Below, piece by piece: positions 44,813 to 54,606 of a DNA stretch of 64,000 bases. Within the stretch, counting starts at the first letter, position 1, and every line of letters starts with the position of its first letter. Source of the DNA: Bacillus horti (GTDB taxonomy: Bacteria > Bacillota > Bacilli > Caldalkalibacillales > JCM-10596); NCBI RefSeq assembly GCF_030813115.1, contig NZ_JAUSTY010000013.1, forward strand, positions 62,001 to 126,000, read 5' to 3'. The position numbers were made by a program, and so were the translations under genes. The notes under the pieces were generated by a model. It had not been told where the DNA came from, ran no database searches, and saw only the letters and a list, made by a program, of their open reading frames with translations.

Positions 44813-46117
44813 TTATTCTCTAAAGTCACAAACCTGAATAACCTTGCCAGAACTCTCTGAAACAACTAAACCTTTCCTTGATGTGAACATGATATCTGTA
44901 GGATGGATGACACCTTTTAGCTGCATATCCATAAGTTTGGGGATCTCTTTTGCAAGTTCATGTAGTATCGTTTGCTTATAGCTTTCTTTTTCTAATTTAG
45001 AAGCTTTCCATAATCCAGCCTCTTCAATTTTCAATAGGATGTGATCTCTACGATCCCTTTTGGTAATCTCAATTTGAAAAACACCTGTACTTCCTTCTAA
45101 TCTTTCTATTAAATTTTGTATAGCTTTCAATGTAAATTGCTCACCACCAATTTTAAAGTACTCCCCTTTTCGTCCTAGTAAGCTAATTTTCACGTTACGA
45201 TCCCCACATTGACAGCCTCTTCCCAGAAGCTGAACCCTATCATTCGTCTTATACCGAATAACAGGCATTAGCCTCCGATTCAAATTTGTTACTACCAATT
45301 CACCCTGCTCTCCTACTCCGATTAAGCTCCCATCGTCATCTAGAAATTCAGCAAACAATAAATCTTCGTGTATATGGTATTCCCCAGCCTCAGAGCATTC
45401 ACATTGGTATCCAATTGTCCCTACGTCCATACTTTGGTAGACGGCACCAAAGTGTTGTACATGTAGCACTCTCTGTATGTATTGCTGTGTAGATGGATAC
45501 ATTTTCTCGCCACCATAGATCATCTTCGCGATGTTAAGCGTTTCCCCTGTCTGCTCAAGGTATTGAATAAAGGGGATGATATCTGAGGGCATAACCAGTA
45601 AGGTAGTAACGTTAAACAGACGTATGTAATATAGAAGCTTCTCCGGATCTGAATATATACCAAGTGGTACAATCATACATTTAGTGTGTTCAAGTCCTAG
45701 ATATACAGTGAATTCAGATGTAAGGTATCCGGGAATGCCAAATGTCCCTACAATATCCTGTGAGGTAATCCCAGCCCTTCTGTATCCGTACCCATGGTAA
45801 GCAATATTCTTTTTTAGCTCGTCTGCTGTAATAAAAATCAGCTTAGGCTGACCTGATGTTCCACCACTAGTGAATACATAGGCTTCCTCGGTTGAATCTG
45901 TGAGCATATCGTAAGGGGGGATTTTGTTAATGAGATCCTGGGAAGTAGTAAAAGGAACGCTTCTAAAATCATCATACGTAGAAAACACATATGGACATCC
46001 ACCGAACTTGCCAGAATAAAAGCTAGAATTTTGACGAGAAAATTGAATGAGAGAGTCAACGGTCTTTAGCTTGTCCAGATGAATAATATCATTGGTTTCC
46101 CCAAGGGGTTTAAGCAT
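44813..46117 (-). CDS. Adenylate-forming ligase (PaaK / phenylacetate-CoA ligase-like)
   Basis: A 434-residue AMP-binding enzyme of the phenylacetate-CoA ligase family. The phosphate-binding loop TSGGTSGQPK is at residues 83-92; the YQSMDVGTIGYQC and GELVVTNLNRRLMPVIRYKT segments match the later adenylation motifs. A CxC-rich stretch GRGCQCGDRN is typical of PaaK-like proteins. It should activate a carboxylic acid as acyl-AMP. First gene of the operon, with AAAGGAGG before the ATG. Confidence 0.88.
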   Translation of the reverse strand: MLKPLGETNDIIHLDKLKTVDSLIQFSRQNSSFYSGKFGGCPYVFSTYDDFRSVPFTTSQDLINKIPPYDMLTDSTEEAYVFTSGGTSGQPKLIFITADELKKNIAYHGYGYRRAGITSQDIVGTFGIPGYLTSEFTVYLGLEHTKCMIVPLGIYSDPEKLLYYIRLFNVTTLLVMPSDIIPFIQYLEQTGETLNIAKMIYGGEKMYPSTQQYIQRVLHVQHFGAVYQSMDVGTIGYQCECSEAGEYHIHEDLLFAEFLDDDGSLIGVGEQGELVVTNLNRRLMPVIRYKTNDRVQLLGRGCQCGDRNVKISLLGRKGEYFKIGGEQFTLKAIQNLIERLEGSTGVFQIEITKRDRRDHILLKIEEAGLWKASKLEKESYKQTILHELAKEIPKLMDMQLKGVIHPTDIMFTSRKGLVVSESSGKVIQVCDFRE

Positions 46118-46172
46118 TCATATTCCTCCTTTGTGCTGTTTAAAAATAGTTTTGTTGGCTCTGTAGAAAAAG

Positions 46173-46215
46173 ATAGCATAGGTTTATTGAAAACATTGTC
46201 GAAACATAATGCTAT
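46173..46215 (-). promoter_or_regulatory. Ligase-operon promoter bracketed by a long-spaced inverted repeat
   Basis: On the minus strand TCGACA (46202-46197), 16-base spacer, TATGCT (46180-46175). A perfect inverted repeat ATAGCAT (46173-46179) and ATGCTAT (46209-46215) with a 29-base spacer brackets this promoter, one half covering the -10. Wide-spaced half-sites are the known AimR operator form (two 6-base repeats about 25 bases apart, from memory), so this is the best candidate link between receptor and operon. Confidence 0.5.
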
Positions 46216-46302
46216 TTATTCTTTTTTTAGAAATAATAACCATCTAACTCCAACTTAATTTACAGAAGCGTGTTCAATAGCTAAAGACAATTTTTTAAAA
46301 GT

Positions 46303-46340
46303 ACGGCATTCCTTCTATGTGGGGTATGTCGTTCTTTTTT
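46303..46340 (+). terminator. Orphan terminator-like hairpin
   Basis: ACGGCAT (46303-46309) pairs with ATGTCGT (46326-46332, one G-T pair), followed by TCTTTTTTCC. No + strand gene lies before it in the 400-base gap 46118-46536, so it may end a small RNA or be a remnant. Confidence 0.4.
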
Positions 46341-46536
46341 CCAAAAGCAGGTTGAACGAAACGTTGAACTTTGATACCATTGGAAATGATTTGGAATTTA
46401 CTGCTAATGTATCATTTATCTTTCTACTAGAATTAGAAAAAAGGGTGAAGAGAAGAATAGTGTTAAATCTCCAACAAGTATAGAAAATGAATGAGGTTAG
46501 GGTATATCATTCTTTACAGAGGTGGGAGATGATTGT

Positions 46537-46995
46537 TTGAAGTTGAGAACAAAGTATGGTTTGATTACTTTGGCGATTTTCCTTGTTCTTGCCGTGCTAT
46601 CTGGGATTGTTATTAACTACAATAATAAAACAGTTACATTTCAAGAGCTAGTGATTGAGAATGTAACGGAAGGAGATATTCGTTACATCAGCTTTAGAAA
46701 GTTTCCTGATGCGGGGTATTCCGAGGATAACATCGTAAGAATAGAAAGCGAGCAAGAAATAAAAAGAGTACTGGATCGACTGACAGAAGGGGAGTTTAAA
46801 AGAACTAATTCTACTCGTGAGTTGGGAACAAGTGAGTATATGTTTGACATCAGTGGGGATTATAAGCTGCTGTATATTCTTCAAATTTTCAGTAATGGCT
46901 TCGTTATCGTTGATAATTCGTCTGGAAGTATAAGAGATTATATAACGGAGAATGACTTTGACTTTAGTTTTCTTGATCAATACTTTGACGAGTAG
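46537..46995 (+). CDS. Hypothetical membrane-anchored protein
   Basis: A 152-residue protein with one N-terminal membrane segment (GLITLAIFLVLAVLSGIV) and an extracytoplasmic domain of about 120 residues. TTG 46537 is preferred since GGTGGGAG is well spaced from it. No family recognised; single gene with a hairpin after it. Confidence 0.65.
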   Translation: MKLRTKYGLITLAIFLVLAVLSGIVINYNNKTVTFQELVIENVTEGDIRYISFRKFPDAGYSEDNIVRIESEQEIKRVLDRLTEGEFKRTNSTRELGTSEYMFDISGDYKLLYILQIFSNGFVIVDNSSGSIRDYITENDFDFSFLDQYFDE

Positions 46996-47000
46996 AAATA

Positions 47001-47034
47001 GAAGACCTGTCAGGGTACTCTCTATCAGGTCTTC
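47001..47034 (+). terminator. Hairpin after the hypothetical membrane-anchored gene
   Basis: GAAGACCTG (47001-47009) and CAGGTCTTC (47026-47034) form a 9-base stem; the tail has few T. Confidence 0.5.
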
Positions 47035-47184
47035 TTACCAATTTTGGAGACTGAATGAAAGACTAATCGTTAATATCAGTGGTAACAAATTGGAATTTAT
47101 CCCTATTTTATCTCCTCTAAAATGATAGGCTGAGTAACATTTAGGGTATTCATATCTAGAAGAATAGTTTTAAGGAGAGATAGA

Positions 47185-47647
47185 ATGGATCAGATTTTTA
47201 CGTGGATCGGACAGAGTTAGCTAAATTATGTTATGACAGTCCTAGTATTTGGGGCTTTACCTGTAGTCATTTTGTACGCCCTACTAAAAAGAAGATATAA
47301 TCCAAAAACAGGTTTCTTCATTGCAGGAATAAGTGTCTATATTCCACTAAGTCTATTTATGATCGTCACCATAGATAACCCACCCTATTTGTTTTTAATT
47401 GTTATACCAGTATCTTTGATCATATATTTCCTTGTAAGTATAAAGCTTGGCTCTGACATCACTAGCTTTGGCGCATTTTTAGCTCATGCCATGGGAATAA
47501 TTGGGCTGAATATTATTGAGGATAACCATACCATTTTTTTGTATCCGTGTAGTCATACTAGGTTTAACTTATACATTCGCTCATTTAAGAAAGAAGGATA
47601 ACGAGAGAATTAGTGATAAGCCTTCTACAGGCATAGAAAATGATTAA
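47185..47647 (+). pseudogene. Decayed small membrane protein gene, family member 2
   Basis: Begins with a normal ATG and ribosome binding site (AAGGAGAGA), reads MDQIFTWIGQS and meets TAG at codon 12, then continues in frame as LNYVMTVLVFGALPVVILYA with VTIDNPPY, matching the genes at 36538 and 47782. Near a run of seven T (47534-47540) the frame shifts; the other frame runs to TAA at 47645-47647. One nonsense and one frameshift mutation make it inactive unless they are sequencing errors. Confidence 0.7.
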
Positions 47648-47781
47648 AATTTTCAGAAATGGTTTTATAGATACGCTAACGGTATATGAAGAACGTGCTT
47701 TATGTAATATAATCTTTTATTGAAACACAATTTCAAATAAAGAGCCGTTTTAAATGAGAATTAGGTAAGAAGGTGTGTAAG

Positions 47782-48060
47782 TTGGATCAAATAATCTCTT
47801 GGATGTCGGAAAATCCTCTTGGCTATATGTTGGCAGTAGTGATTTTGGGACCCGTTCCGTTTCTAATTCTCTATACTCTGTTAAAAAGAAAGTTTGCCGC
47901 TGAAATCAGCGCATTACTATCGGCCCTTATGGTTGCCGTGCCACTATTCATTCTTAGTATCACTGTACTTAATAATCCCCCGTATGTTTATTTTGCTGTA
48001 CTAAGTGTGATCTTAATTTTCTATTCCATTAAAGTCAGAAGCAAGCTTCGATCACAATAG
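47782..48060 (+). CDS. Small membrane protein, family member 3
   Basis: A 92-residue hydrophobic protein, TTG start at 47782 aligning with the MDQ start of its relatives (AAGAAGGTG upstream). It shares VILGPVPFLILYTLLKRKF and NNPPYVYF with the gene at 36538 but ends after about three helices, so it is C-terminally shorter. Function unknown. Confidence 0.7.
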   Translation: MDQIISWMSENPLGYMLAVVILGPVPFLILYTLLKRKFAAEISALLSALMVAVPLFILSITVLNNPPYVYFAVLSVILIFYSIKVRSKLRSQ

Positions 48061-48063
48061 AAC

Positions 48064-48096
48064 AGGGCTCTCCATAAGCTTGGGAGCCCTATTTTT
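48064..48096 (+). terminator. Terminator of small membrane gene 3
   Basis: AGGGCTC (48064-48070) pairs with GAGCCCT (48084-48090), followed by ATTTTTC. Confidence 0.6.
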
Positions 48097-48167
48097 CTTA
48101 TAGCGATTATGATAGAAGAGAAGATTCCTTTTAATGTGACCCAAAATGATCCTTGGTCTATTCCTTC

Positions 48168-49433
48168 CTAAACAAGCAAATTAAACAACACCGGATCGTT
48201 ATTCAGCTCAATGTACTGAACACGATTTTTCTTCATCCGCTCAATTAACGGAGCGTAATCCTCCGTAGATTTCAGCTCAATGCCGACGAGGGCGGGTCCG
48301 CTTAGCTTGTCGTTCTTTTTTGTATACTCGAAGCGTGTAATATCATCATTAGGGCCAAGGACATCATCCAAAAACTGACGTAGAGCTCCAGCACGCTGTG
48401 GGAATTTTATTGTAAAGTAGTGCTTTAAGCCTTCTGATATCAGGGATCGTTCCTTAATTTCGGGCATACGGTCAATATCGTTGTTGCCACCGCTTATGAC
48501 GCACACTACATTTTTACCGACGATCTTATCCTTATACTCTTCCAAGGCAGCGATCGGCAGAGCTCCAGCAGGCTCAACCACAATGGCACTCCGATTATAC
48601 ATATCAAGGATACTGGTACATACTTTTCCTTCAGAAACGAGCACGATGTCATCAAGTACTTCTTGGCAAACCTCAAACGAGATATCTCCAACCTTCTTAA
48701 CGGCTGCTCCATCAACAAATTTATCGATATGCTCTAGAGGAATGACCTCACCCTTATCTAAAGAAGCCTGCATAGAAGCTGCTCCACTTGGCTCGACACC
48801 AATTACTTTGGCAGTAGGGCTGATCGACTTAATATACATCCCTACACCTGCGGCAAGCCCGCCTCCTCCTACAGAGGCAAACACGTAATCTAATGGGCTA
48901 TCCATGTCCTCCATAATTTCTAAGCCTACTGTCCCGTTCCCTGCGATAATGTATGGATCATCGAACGGATGAATGAATGTCATGCCTAGCTCTGTTGAGG
49001 CTTTTATCGCTTCGTCATAAGCGTCATCGAATGTATCTCCAATTAGAACAACCTCCACCGAGGAGCCACCGAACATATTGACCTGCTGAACCTTTTGCCT
49101 CGGCGTAGTGCTTGGCATATAAATCTTTCCTTTAATATTCAGTCTCTGACAGGAGTAAGCCACACCTTGGGCATGATTCCCCGCGCTGGCACAGACAATT
49201 CCTGCTTCTAGGGTTTTTTCCGGTAGGCTTTTGATCATGTAGTACGGTCCACGTATTTTAAATGAACGGACAACTTGGAGGTCTTCTCTTTTTAGGTAGA
49301 CGTTGCAGTTGTATTTGGCGGATAAAATGGGGTCTTTTTGTAGTGGAGTATGGATAGTCACGTCCTTTAGGGCGTGATGTGCGTGCATAATATCTTGAAT
49401 TCCAACCTGATGCTTTGTTTCAACCATGGTCAT
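48168..49433 (-). CDS. ilvA: Threonine dehydratase
   Basis: A 421-residue fold-type II PLP enzyme that deaminates threonine to 2-oxobutanoate, the first committed step of isoleucine synthesis. The PLP lysine lies in RSFKIRGP, the phosphate-binding loop is SVGGGGLAAG and the C-terminal 80 residues form the single short ACT-like regulatory domain seen in Bacillus IlvA. The gene is monocistronic. Its leader contains a structured element that also occurs before mqo. Confidence 0.94.
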   Translation of the reverse strand: MTMVETKHQVGIQDIMHAHHALKDVTIHTPLQKDPILSAKYNCNVYLKREDLQVVRSFKIRGPYYMIKSLPEKTLEAGIVCASAGNHAQGVAYSCQRLNIKGKIYMPSTTPRQKVQQVNMFGGSSVEVVLIGDTFDDAYDEAIKASTELGMTFIHPFDDPYIIAGNGTVGLEIMEDMDSPLDYVFASVGGGGLAAGVGMYIKSISPTAKVIGVEPSGAASMQASLDKGEVIPLEHIDKFVDGAAVKKVGDISFEVCQEVLDDIVLVSEGKVCTSILDMYNRSAIVVEPAGALPIAALEEYKDKIVGKNVVCVISGGNNDIDRMPEIKERSLISEGLKHYFTIKFPQRAGALRQFLDDVLGPNDDITRFEYTKKNDKLSGPALVGIELKSTEDYAPLIERMKKNRVQYIELNNDPVLFNLLV

Positions 49434-49458
49434 ACGATCCCTTCCTTCACAGCTATAT

Positions 49459-49553
49459 TAGAAAAACTTGGCTTATCGCCAAGTCATGGAGAAAGCCTTA
49501 GTTTTTCTTATACTATCTACCTCTAAATTTATAAATTCTCCCCTGATAGTATA
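49459..49553 (-). ncRNA. Structured ilvA leader, copy of the ilvA/mqo motif
   Basis: In transcription order: TATACTATC (49553-49545) pairs with GATAGTATA (49517-49509); then AGAAAAACT and GGCTT can pair with the later AAGCC and AGTTTTTCT; or ACTTGGC (49484-49478) pairs with GCCAAGT (49472-49466) around a GATAA loop followed by TTTTTC, an intrinsic terminator. The two pairings exclude each other. The same elements appear in order at 63161-63246 before mqo. It looks like a riboswitch or other attenuator; I cannot match it to a known class. Confidence 0.6.
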
Positions 49554-49813
49554 AAAAAATAAAAGTGTGGCCACTTAACCACACGTGAACTCAGCAAATA
49601 GAAATATTGCTTAGAATATTAACATAATTCGCTATAAAAGATCAATGACATTTCATGGCTGACTTGAAATTGTCATAGACGTACGTGGTTCTAGTAGAAT
49701 TAATCTTCTGAGGTTCATGTTATTTGTACTAGCCCAACAGGGTATCAAAAATAAGAATAATGATATAATATAGTTAGAATATAGGTATCTAAAAGGAAGG
49801 GGATTGAATAGGC
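49554..49813. other. Rest of the ilvA / toxin-antitoxin intergenic region
   Basis: Holds a minus-strand terminator-like hairpin GTGTGG/CCACAC (49565-49570, 49579-49584) whose minus tail is TTTTATTTTTTT, an imperfect inverted repeat TGACATTTCA/TGAAATTGTCA (49646-49675), and a TATAAT (49764-49769) that may serve the antitoxin gene. No open frame is supported. I find no T-box consensus. Confidence 0.45.
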
Positions 49814-50086
49814 ATGAATATTAAGCCCTCCACTACAATTCGGCAGGATTATAATGGGTTTTCGAAATATTGCCACGAACTTGATGAGCCGGTTATCCTA
49901 ACGCGAAATGGTGAAGCGGATTTAGTTGTGATGAGTCATGAGGCATATCGAAGAATGGAGGCTCGTATCAAGCTACAATCAAAGCTATTACTTGCTGAGA
50001 AACAGATTGCAGAAGGTGAAGAATTGCTTGAGCATGAGCAAGTAATGGCAAGGATACGGAGGAAAATGGATGCCTCAAAATCTTAG
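49814..50086 (+). CDS. Phd/YefM family antitoxin
   Basis: A 90-residue antitoxin: N-terminal Phd/YefM DNA-binding fold (TTIRQDYNGFSKYCHELDEPVILTRNGE and VVMSHEAYRRME) and a charged C-terminal tail that would wrap the toxin. Overlaps the toxin gene by 17 bases. It should neutralise the ParE-like toxin and autorepress the operon. Confidence 0.92.
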   Translation: MNIKPSTTIRQDYNGFSKYCHELDEPVILTRNGEADLVVMSHEAYRRMEARIKLQSKLLLAEKQIAEGEELLEHEQVMARIRRKMDASKS

Positions 50087-50396
50087 GGTCAAGTATTCTC
50101 CCGCTGCTGTTGATGATATGGATGAAATATTTTCATATATATCACAAGATAATGCTTCTGCAGCAGAAAGCCTGCTACAAAAATTAGATCGACAAATTTC
50201 AGGTCTAGCAGAATTCCCAAATAAGGGATCTGTATTATCTGAGGACGAATATTCACTTATTAACCGAGGATACCGTTTCATTGTTGTGCATCCGTATGTG
50301 GTTTTTTATCGTGTCGTTAAAGATACGGTAGTTATTTATCGTATTTTACATGGACGGAGAGGCTACCTTCGTGAACTATTTACTCCAATAGAATAA
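50070..50396 (+). CDS. RelE/ParE family toxin
   Basis: A 108-residue toxin of the RelE/ParE superfamily: VKYSPAAVDDMDEIFSYIS start, the central LAEFPNKGS segment and the end YRFIVVHPYVVFYRV...VVIYRILHGRRG typical of the ParE branch (gyrase poisons). The ATG lies within the antitoxin gene; translation is coupled. Confidence 0.9.
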   Translation: MPQNLRVKYSPAAVDDMDEIFSYISQDNASAAESLLQKLDRQISGLAEFPNKGSVLSEDEYSLINRGYRFIVVHPYVVFYRVVKDTVVIYRILHGRRGYLRELFTPIE

Positions 50397-50421
50397 AAAC
50401 AACTTTATAACCACCACAAGC

Positions 50422-50724
50422 GTTCACGACACTGTCTCCGATGCTTCGCGGGAGTTTCTATATACGCTCGCAAGGCGTTGGGATGAGTCGGATGAAGAGG
50501 CTAGAAATGAGATGAAGCCAGAGCTGGGTGCGGTCAAAATGGCTATTACTAACGCCGCCATCAAAGTGGTAGACCTGGCGATGCGGATCGTCGGCGCGCA
50601 TAGCTTGTCACTCAGCAATCCTTTGCAGCCCTATTACCGCGTTGTCCGTGCAGGACTGCATAATTCATCGATGAATGACATGACCATTCAGTTATTGGCT
50701 AAGTCGGTGATTAGCAGAGAATAG
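50422..50724 (+). pseudogene. C-terminal fragment of an acyl-CoA dehydrogenase-like gene
   Basis: The open frame reads VHDTVSDASREFLYTLAR, then AAIKVVDLAMRIVGAHSLSLSNPLQPYYRVVRAGLHN, the C-terminal helical domain of acyl-CoA dehydrogenase/DszC-type flavoproteins. The N-terminal two thirds are absent and there is no proper start (an internal ATG at 50512 has no ribosome binding site). Base composition is more GC-rich than the neighbours, suggesting foreign origin. Confidence 0.65.
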
Positions 50725-50794
50725 AAATGTGCCATAGCAACAAGCCTAGAGGAATTTAGTTTCGGATAAAAGATTGAATAGAGGTGCTTGAAAA

Positions 50795-51238
50795 ATGAAG
50801 CAATGGACTAAGGAGATAGAAATAGACGCTCCAATTGAACAAATTTGGCTGCTTTTTGATGGTTCGCTTGAAACGATGCAAAAAATCATGCCTCAAGTCG
50901 TTGACAATAAACCTATAAAAATAACGGACGAAGTGGTTGGCAGTATATATCGCCAAAAATATAAAGAGGGCAACCGTATAGAAGAGTATGATGTAGAAAC
51001 ATTAGAATATTTAAATACACCTGATCAGAAAAAATTAAAAGTAGGCTTTACGCTTGCTAATATGTTTGAAATAACAGCTTTGTATCAATTAAGGAAAATT
51101 AGTGAGACTAAGACCTTGTTTAAATACTCGGTCACCAATCGCCCTCTAAAGTGGTTCGTAAGCTTATTTCTGTTGTTTGCTTCTGATAAAGTTGTCGTAC
51201 AATTTACTGAACGTGTAAAAGAGGTTGCTGAAGCTTAG
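50795..51238 (+). CDS. SRPBCC family protein
   Basis: A 147-residue protein of the START/Bet v1-like SRPBCC fold: KEIEIDAPIEQIWLLF at the start and the long C-terminal helix FASDKVVVQFTERVKEVAEA. Such proteins bind hydrophobic ligands. ATG is preceded by an AGAGGTG ribosome binding site. Single gene, role unknown. Confidence 0.8.
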   Translation: MKQWTKEIEIDAPIEQIWLLFDGSLETMQKIMPQVVDNKPIKITDEVVGSIYRQKYKEGNRIEEYDVETLEYLNTPDQKKLKVGFTLANMFEITALYQLRKISETKTLFKYSVTNRPLKWFVSLFLLFASDKVVVQFTERVKEVAEA

Positions 51239-51273
51239 ATGATTGTGAGTGACTAAAAATAATAAACTCCTAG

Positions 51274-51312
51274 TGTAGCGGCTCAAATGTTCAATGGAGC
51301 GGTTTTTCCCTT
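51274..51312 (+). terminator. Possible terminator after the SRPBCC gene
   Basis: CGGCTC and GAGCGG can form an imperfect stem followed by TTTTTCC near 51304-51310. One mismatch makes it weak. Confidence 0.35.
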
Positions 51313-51370
51313 TCATTTTTGTAATTATGGTGACGCGATGCTTTTTTCTTTCTTTTTAAAGAACATTTTA

Positions 51371-51400
51371 TTATAATAATTACATAATAATAATTATTGT
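51371..51400. promoter_or_regulatory. PerR-box-like element upstream of katG
   Basis: TTATAATAATTACAT (51371-51385) matches the PerR box TTATAATNATTATAA at 13 of 15 positions; a second partial copy follows (ATAATAATAATTATTG). PerR control of catalase genes is well known in Bacillales, so peroxide induction of katG is expected. Confidence 0.65.
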
Positions 51401-51461
51401 TTTGTAGTTATGTGTTTTTTATTATGACTATAAGCATAATTATTCGATACTTCTATATTAG

Positions 51462-53690
<2,229 letters not shown>

Positions 53691-53761
53691 TATAAGTAGC
53701 TTTATGAAAGACAAGTTATTTAATGTTTTTGTAATTAAAGTATAACAAGAAGCTTGAAATT

Positions 53762-53835
53762 AAAACACCCTACTAGGATACTGAGTCTTTACTCACGCCT
53801 TTAACATGAGTTTAGTATCCCTAAAGGGTGTTTTT
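53762..53835 (+). terminator. katG terminator
   Basis: AAAACACCCT (53762-53771) pairs with AGGGTGTTTT (53825-53834), with an inner stem GGATACT/AGTATCC, and runs into a T tract. Confidence 0.85.
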
Positions 53836-53839
53836 ATGA

Positions 53840-54055
53840 TGCTACCAGAGACACTTTAAGCATGATGTGGGGGATATATAAATTGAAATTTTTAAGTTTT
53901 AACACAACAAAAGTAGCTCCCTTAGCGATGCTGTTAAGGTATTGATTTACATGTTTTACTTTTGCTAAATTATAACGTCATGCAATTACCTTTAACAAGT
54001 TCACTACACTATTGATTTTTTTATTGAAATCTAACTAGAAATTGAATATAATTTT
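53840..54055. other. Gene-free interval after katG
   Basis: About 215 AT-rich bases. The only structure is an 8-base inverted repeat CAAAAGTA/TACTTTTG (53908-53915, 53957-53964) with a 41-base spacer. The promoter of the structured RNA region begins near its end. Confidence 0.4.
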
Positions 54056-54193
54056 GTTAGGGTATTACTACCCTAACTATCTACGGTGAGTTCCGTAGGC
54101 TAGTAGAGCATTAACTAGAGGGATTCACTAGTGGTTGGTTAATCTATTTAGATTTCCTGCCAGTAGGGACTAAAAAACTAGGCATATTTTTTT
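54024..54193 (+). ncRNA. Candidate structured RNA with its own promoter
   Basis: Promoter TTGAAA (54024-54029), 17-base spacer, TATAAT (54047-54052) predicts a start near 54059. The RNA would contain most of GTTAGGGTA/TACCCTAAC (54056-54077), then CTACGG/CCGTAG (54081-54098), a CTAG-rich fold with ATTAAC/GTTAAT, and TGCC..TAG/CTA-GGCA (54158-54184) followed by seven T at 54187-54193. It contains no open frame with a ribosome binding site. It may be a free RNA of about 135 bases or the attenuated leader of the peptide gene at 54358. Confidence 0.5.
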
Positions 54194-54272
54194 ATGACTA
54201 GTCATTGCGCTCTTTATGAGCGTGAAAGGCAATCGAAAGATCTGTCAAAAGGGTTTGAATCTAAAATAAAAA

Positions 54273-54291
54273 TGCAAATAACTTATTTGCA
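54273..54291 (+). other. Hairpin in the peptide leader
   Basis: TGCAAAT (54273-54279) and ATTTGCA (54285-54291) form a 7-base stem with a 5-base loop, about 50 bases before the peptide ribosome binding site. Another fold ATTGC..GCTC/GAGC..GCAAT lies at about 54200-54235. Confidence 0.4.
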
Positions 54292-54357
54292 GAGAGACAC
54301 CTATTAAAAATCTTGTTCTGCCTAGTCTCGGTACGTTACCTCAGGGAGGTTGCGTAA

Positions 54358-54480
54358 TTGAGAAGAAAACAGAAGAAAACAAGAAAAACAAATGATATTG
54401 TAGGACAGTATTTGGTTGGGGTAGCCGTCGGTTTGACAGTAGGTTTAATGCTATTCTTCTTCCAATTGCTGTGGCAATAG
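54358..54480 (+). CDS. Small single-span membrane peptide (40 residues)
   Basis: TTG start at 54358 with a strong GGGAGGT (54344-54350). The peptide has a very basic N-terminus (MRRKQKKTRKTN) and one membrane helix (GVAVGLTVGLMLFFFQLLW). The gene is followed by a good terminator. Its composition fits a membrane-active or regulatory small protein; no family recognised. Confidence 0.6.
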   Translation: MRRKQKKTRKTNDIVGQYLVGVAVGLTVGLMLFFFQLLWQ

Positions 54481-54494
54481 GTACAAAATGAATG

Positions 54495-54520
54495 AGAGGA
54501 TGCGGCCGCTCCTCTTTTTT
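54495..54520 (+). terminator. Terminator of the 40-residue peptide gene
   Basis: AGAGGA (54495-54500) and TCCTCT (54510-54515) with a GC-rich loop, then TTTTT. On the minus side the tail is poor, so it serves the + strand. Confidence 0.7.
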
Positions 54521-54606
54521 CTATTGCTTTAAATTTTTTTCTCGTTTTTTTGAACAGGTTTGTATACATTAATTGTTCTATAATAATTTCAGATAAAGGT
54601 GAGTAA

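Noticed and set aside
49434..49813. T-box riboswitch for ilvA
   Set aside because: The conserved T-box sequence (GGGTGGNACCGCG) is not present in the leader on the minus strand. The observed structure is a different motif shared with mqo.
54502..54509. GCGGCCGC (NotI site) in an AT-rich region as a cloning scar
   Set aside because: It sits in the loop of a normal terminator hairpin and the flanks show no vector sequence. Most likely natural.
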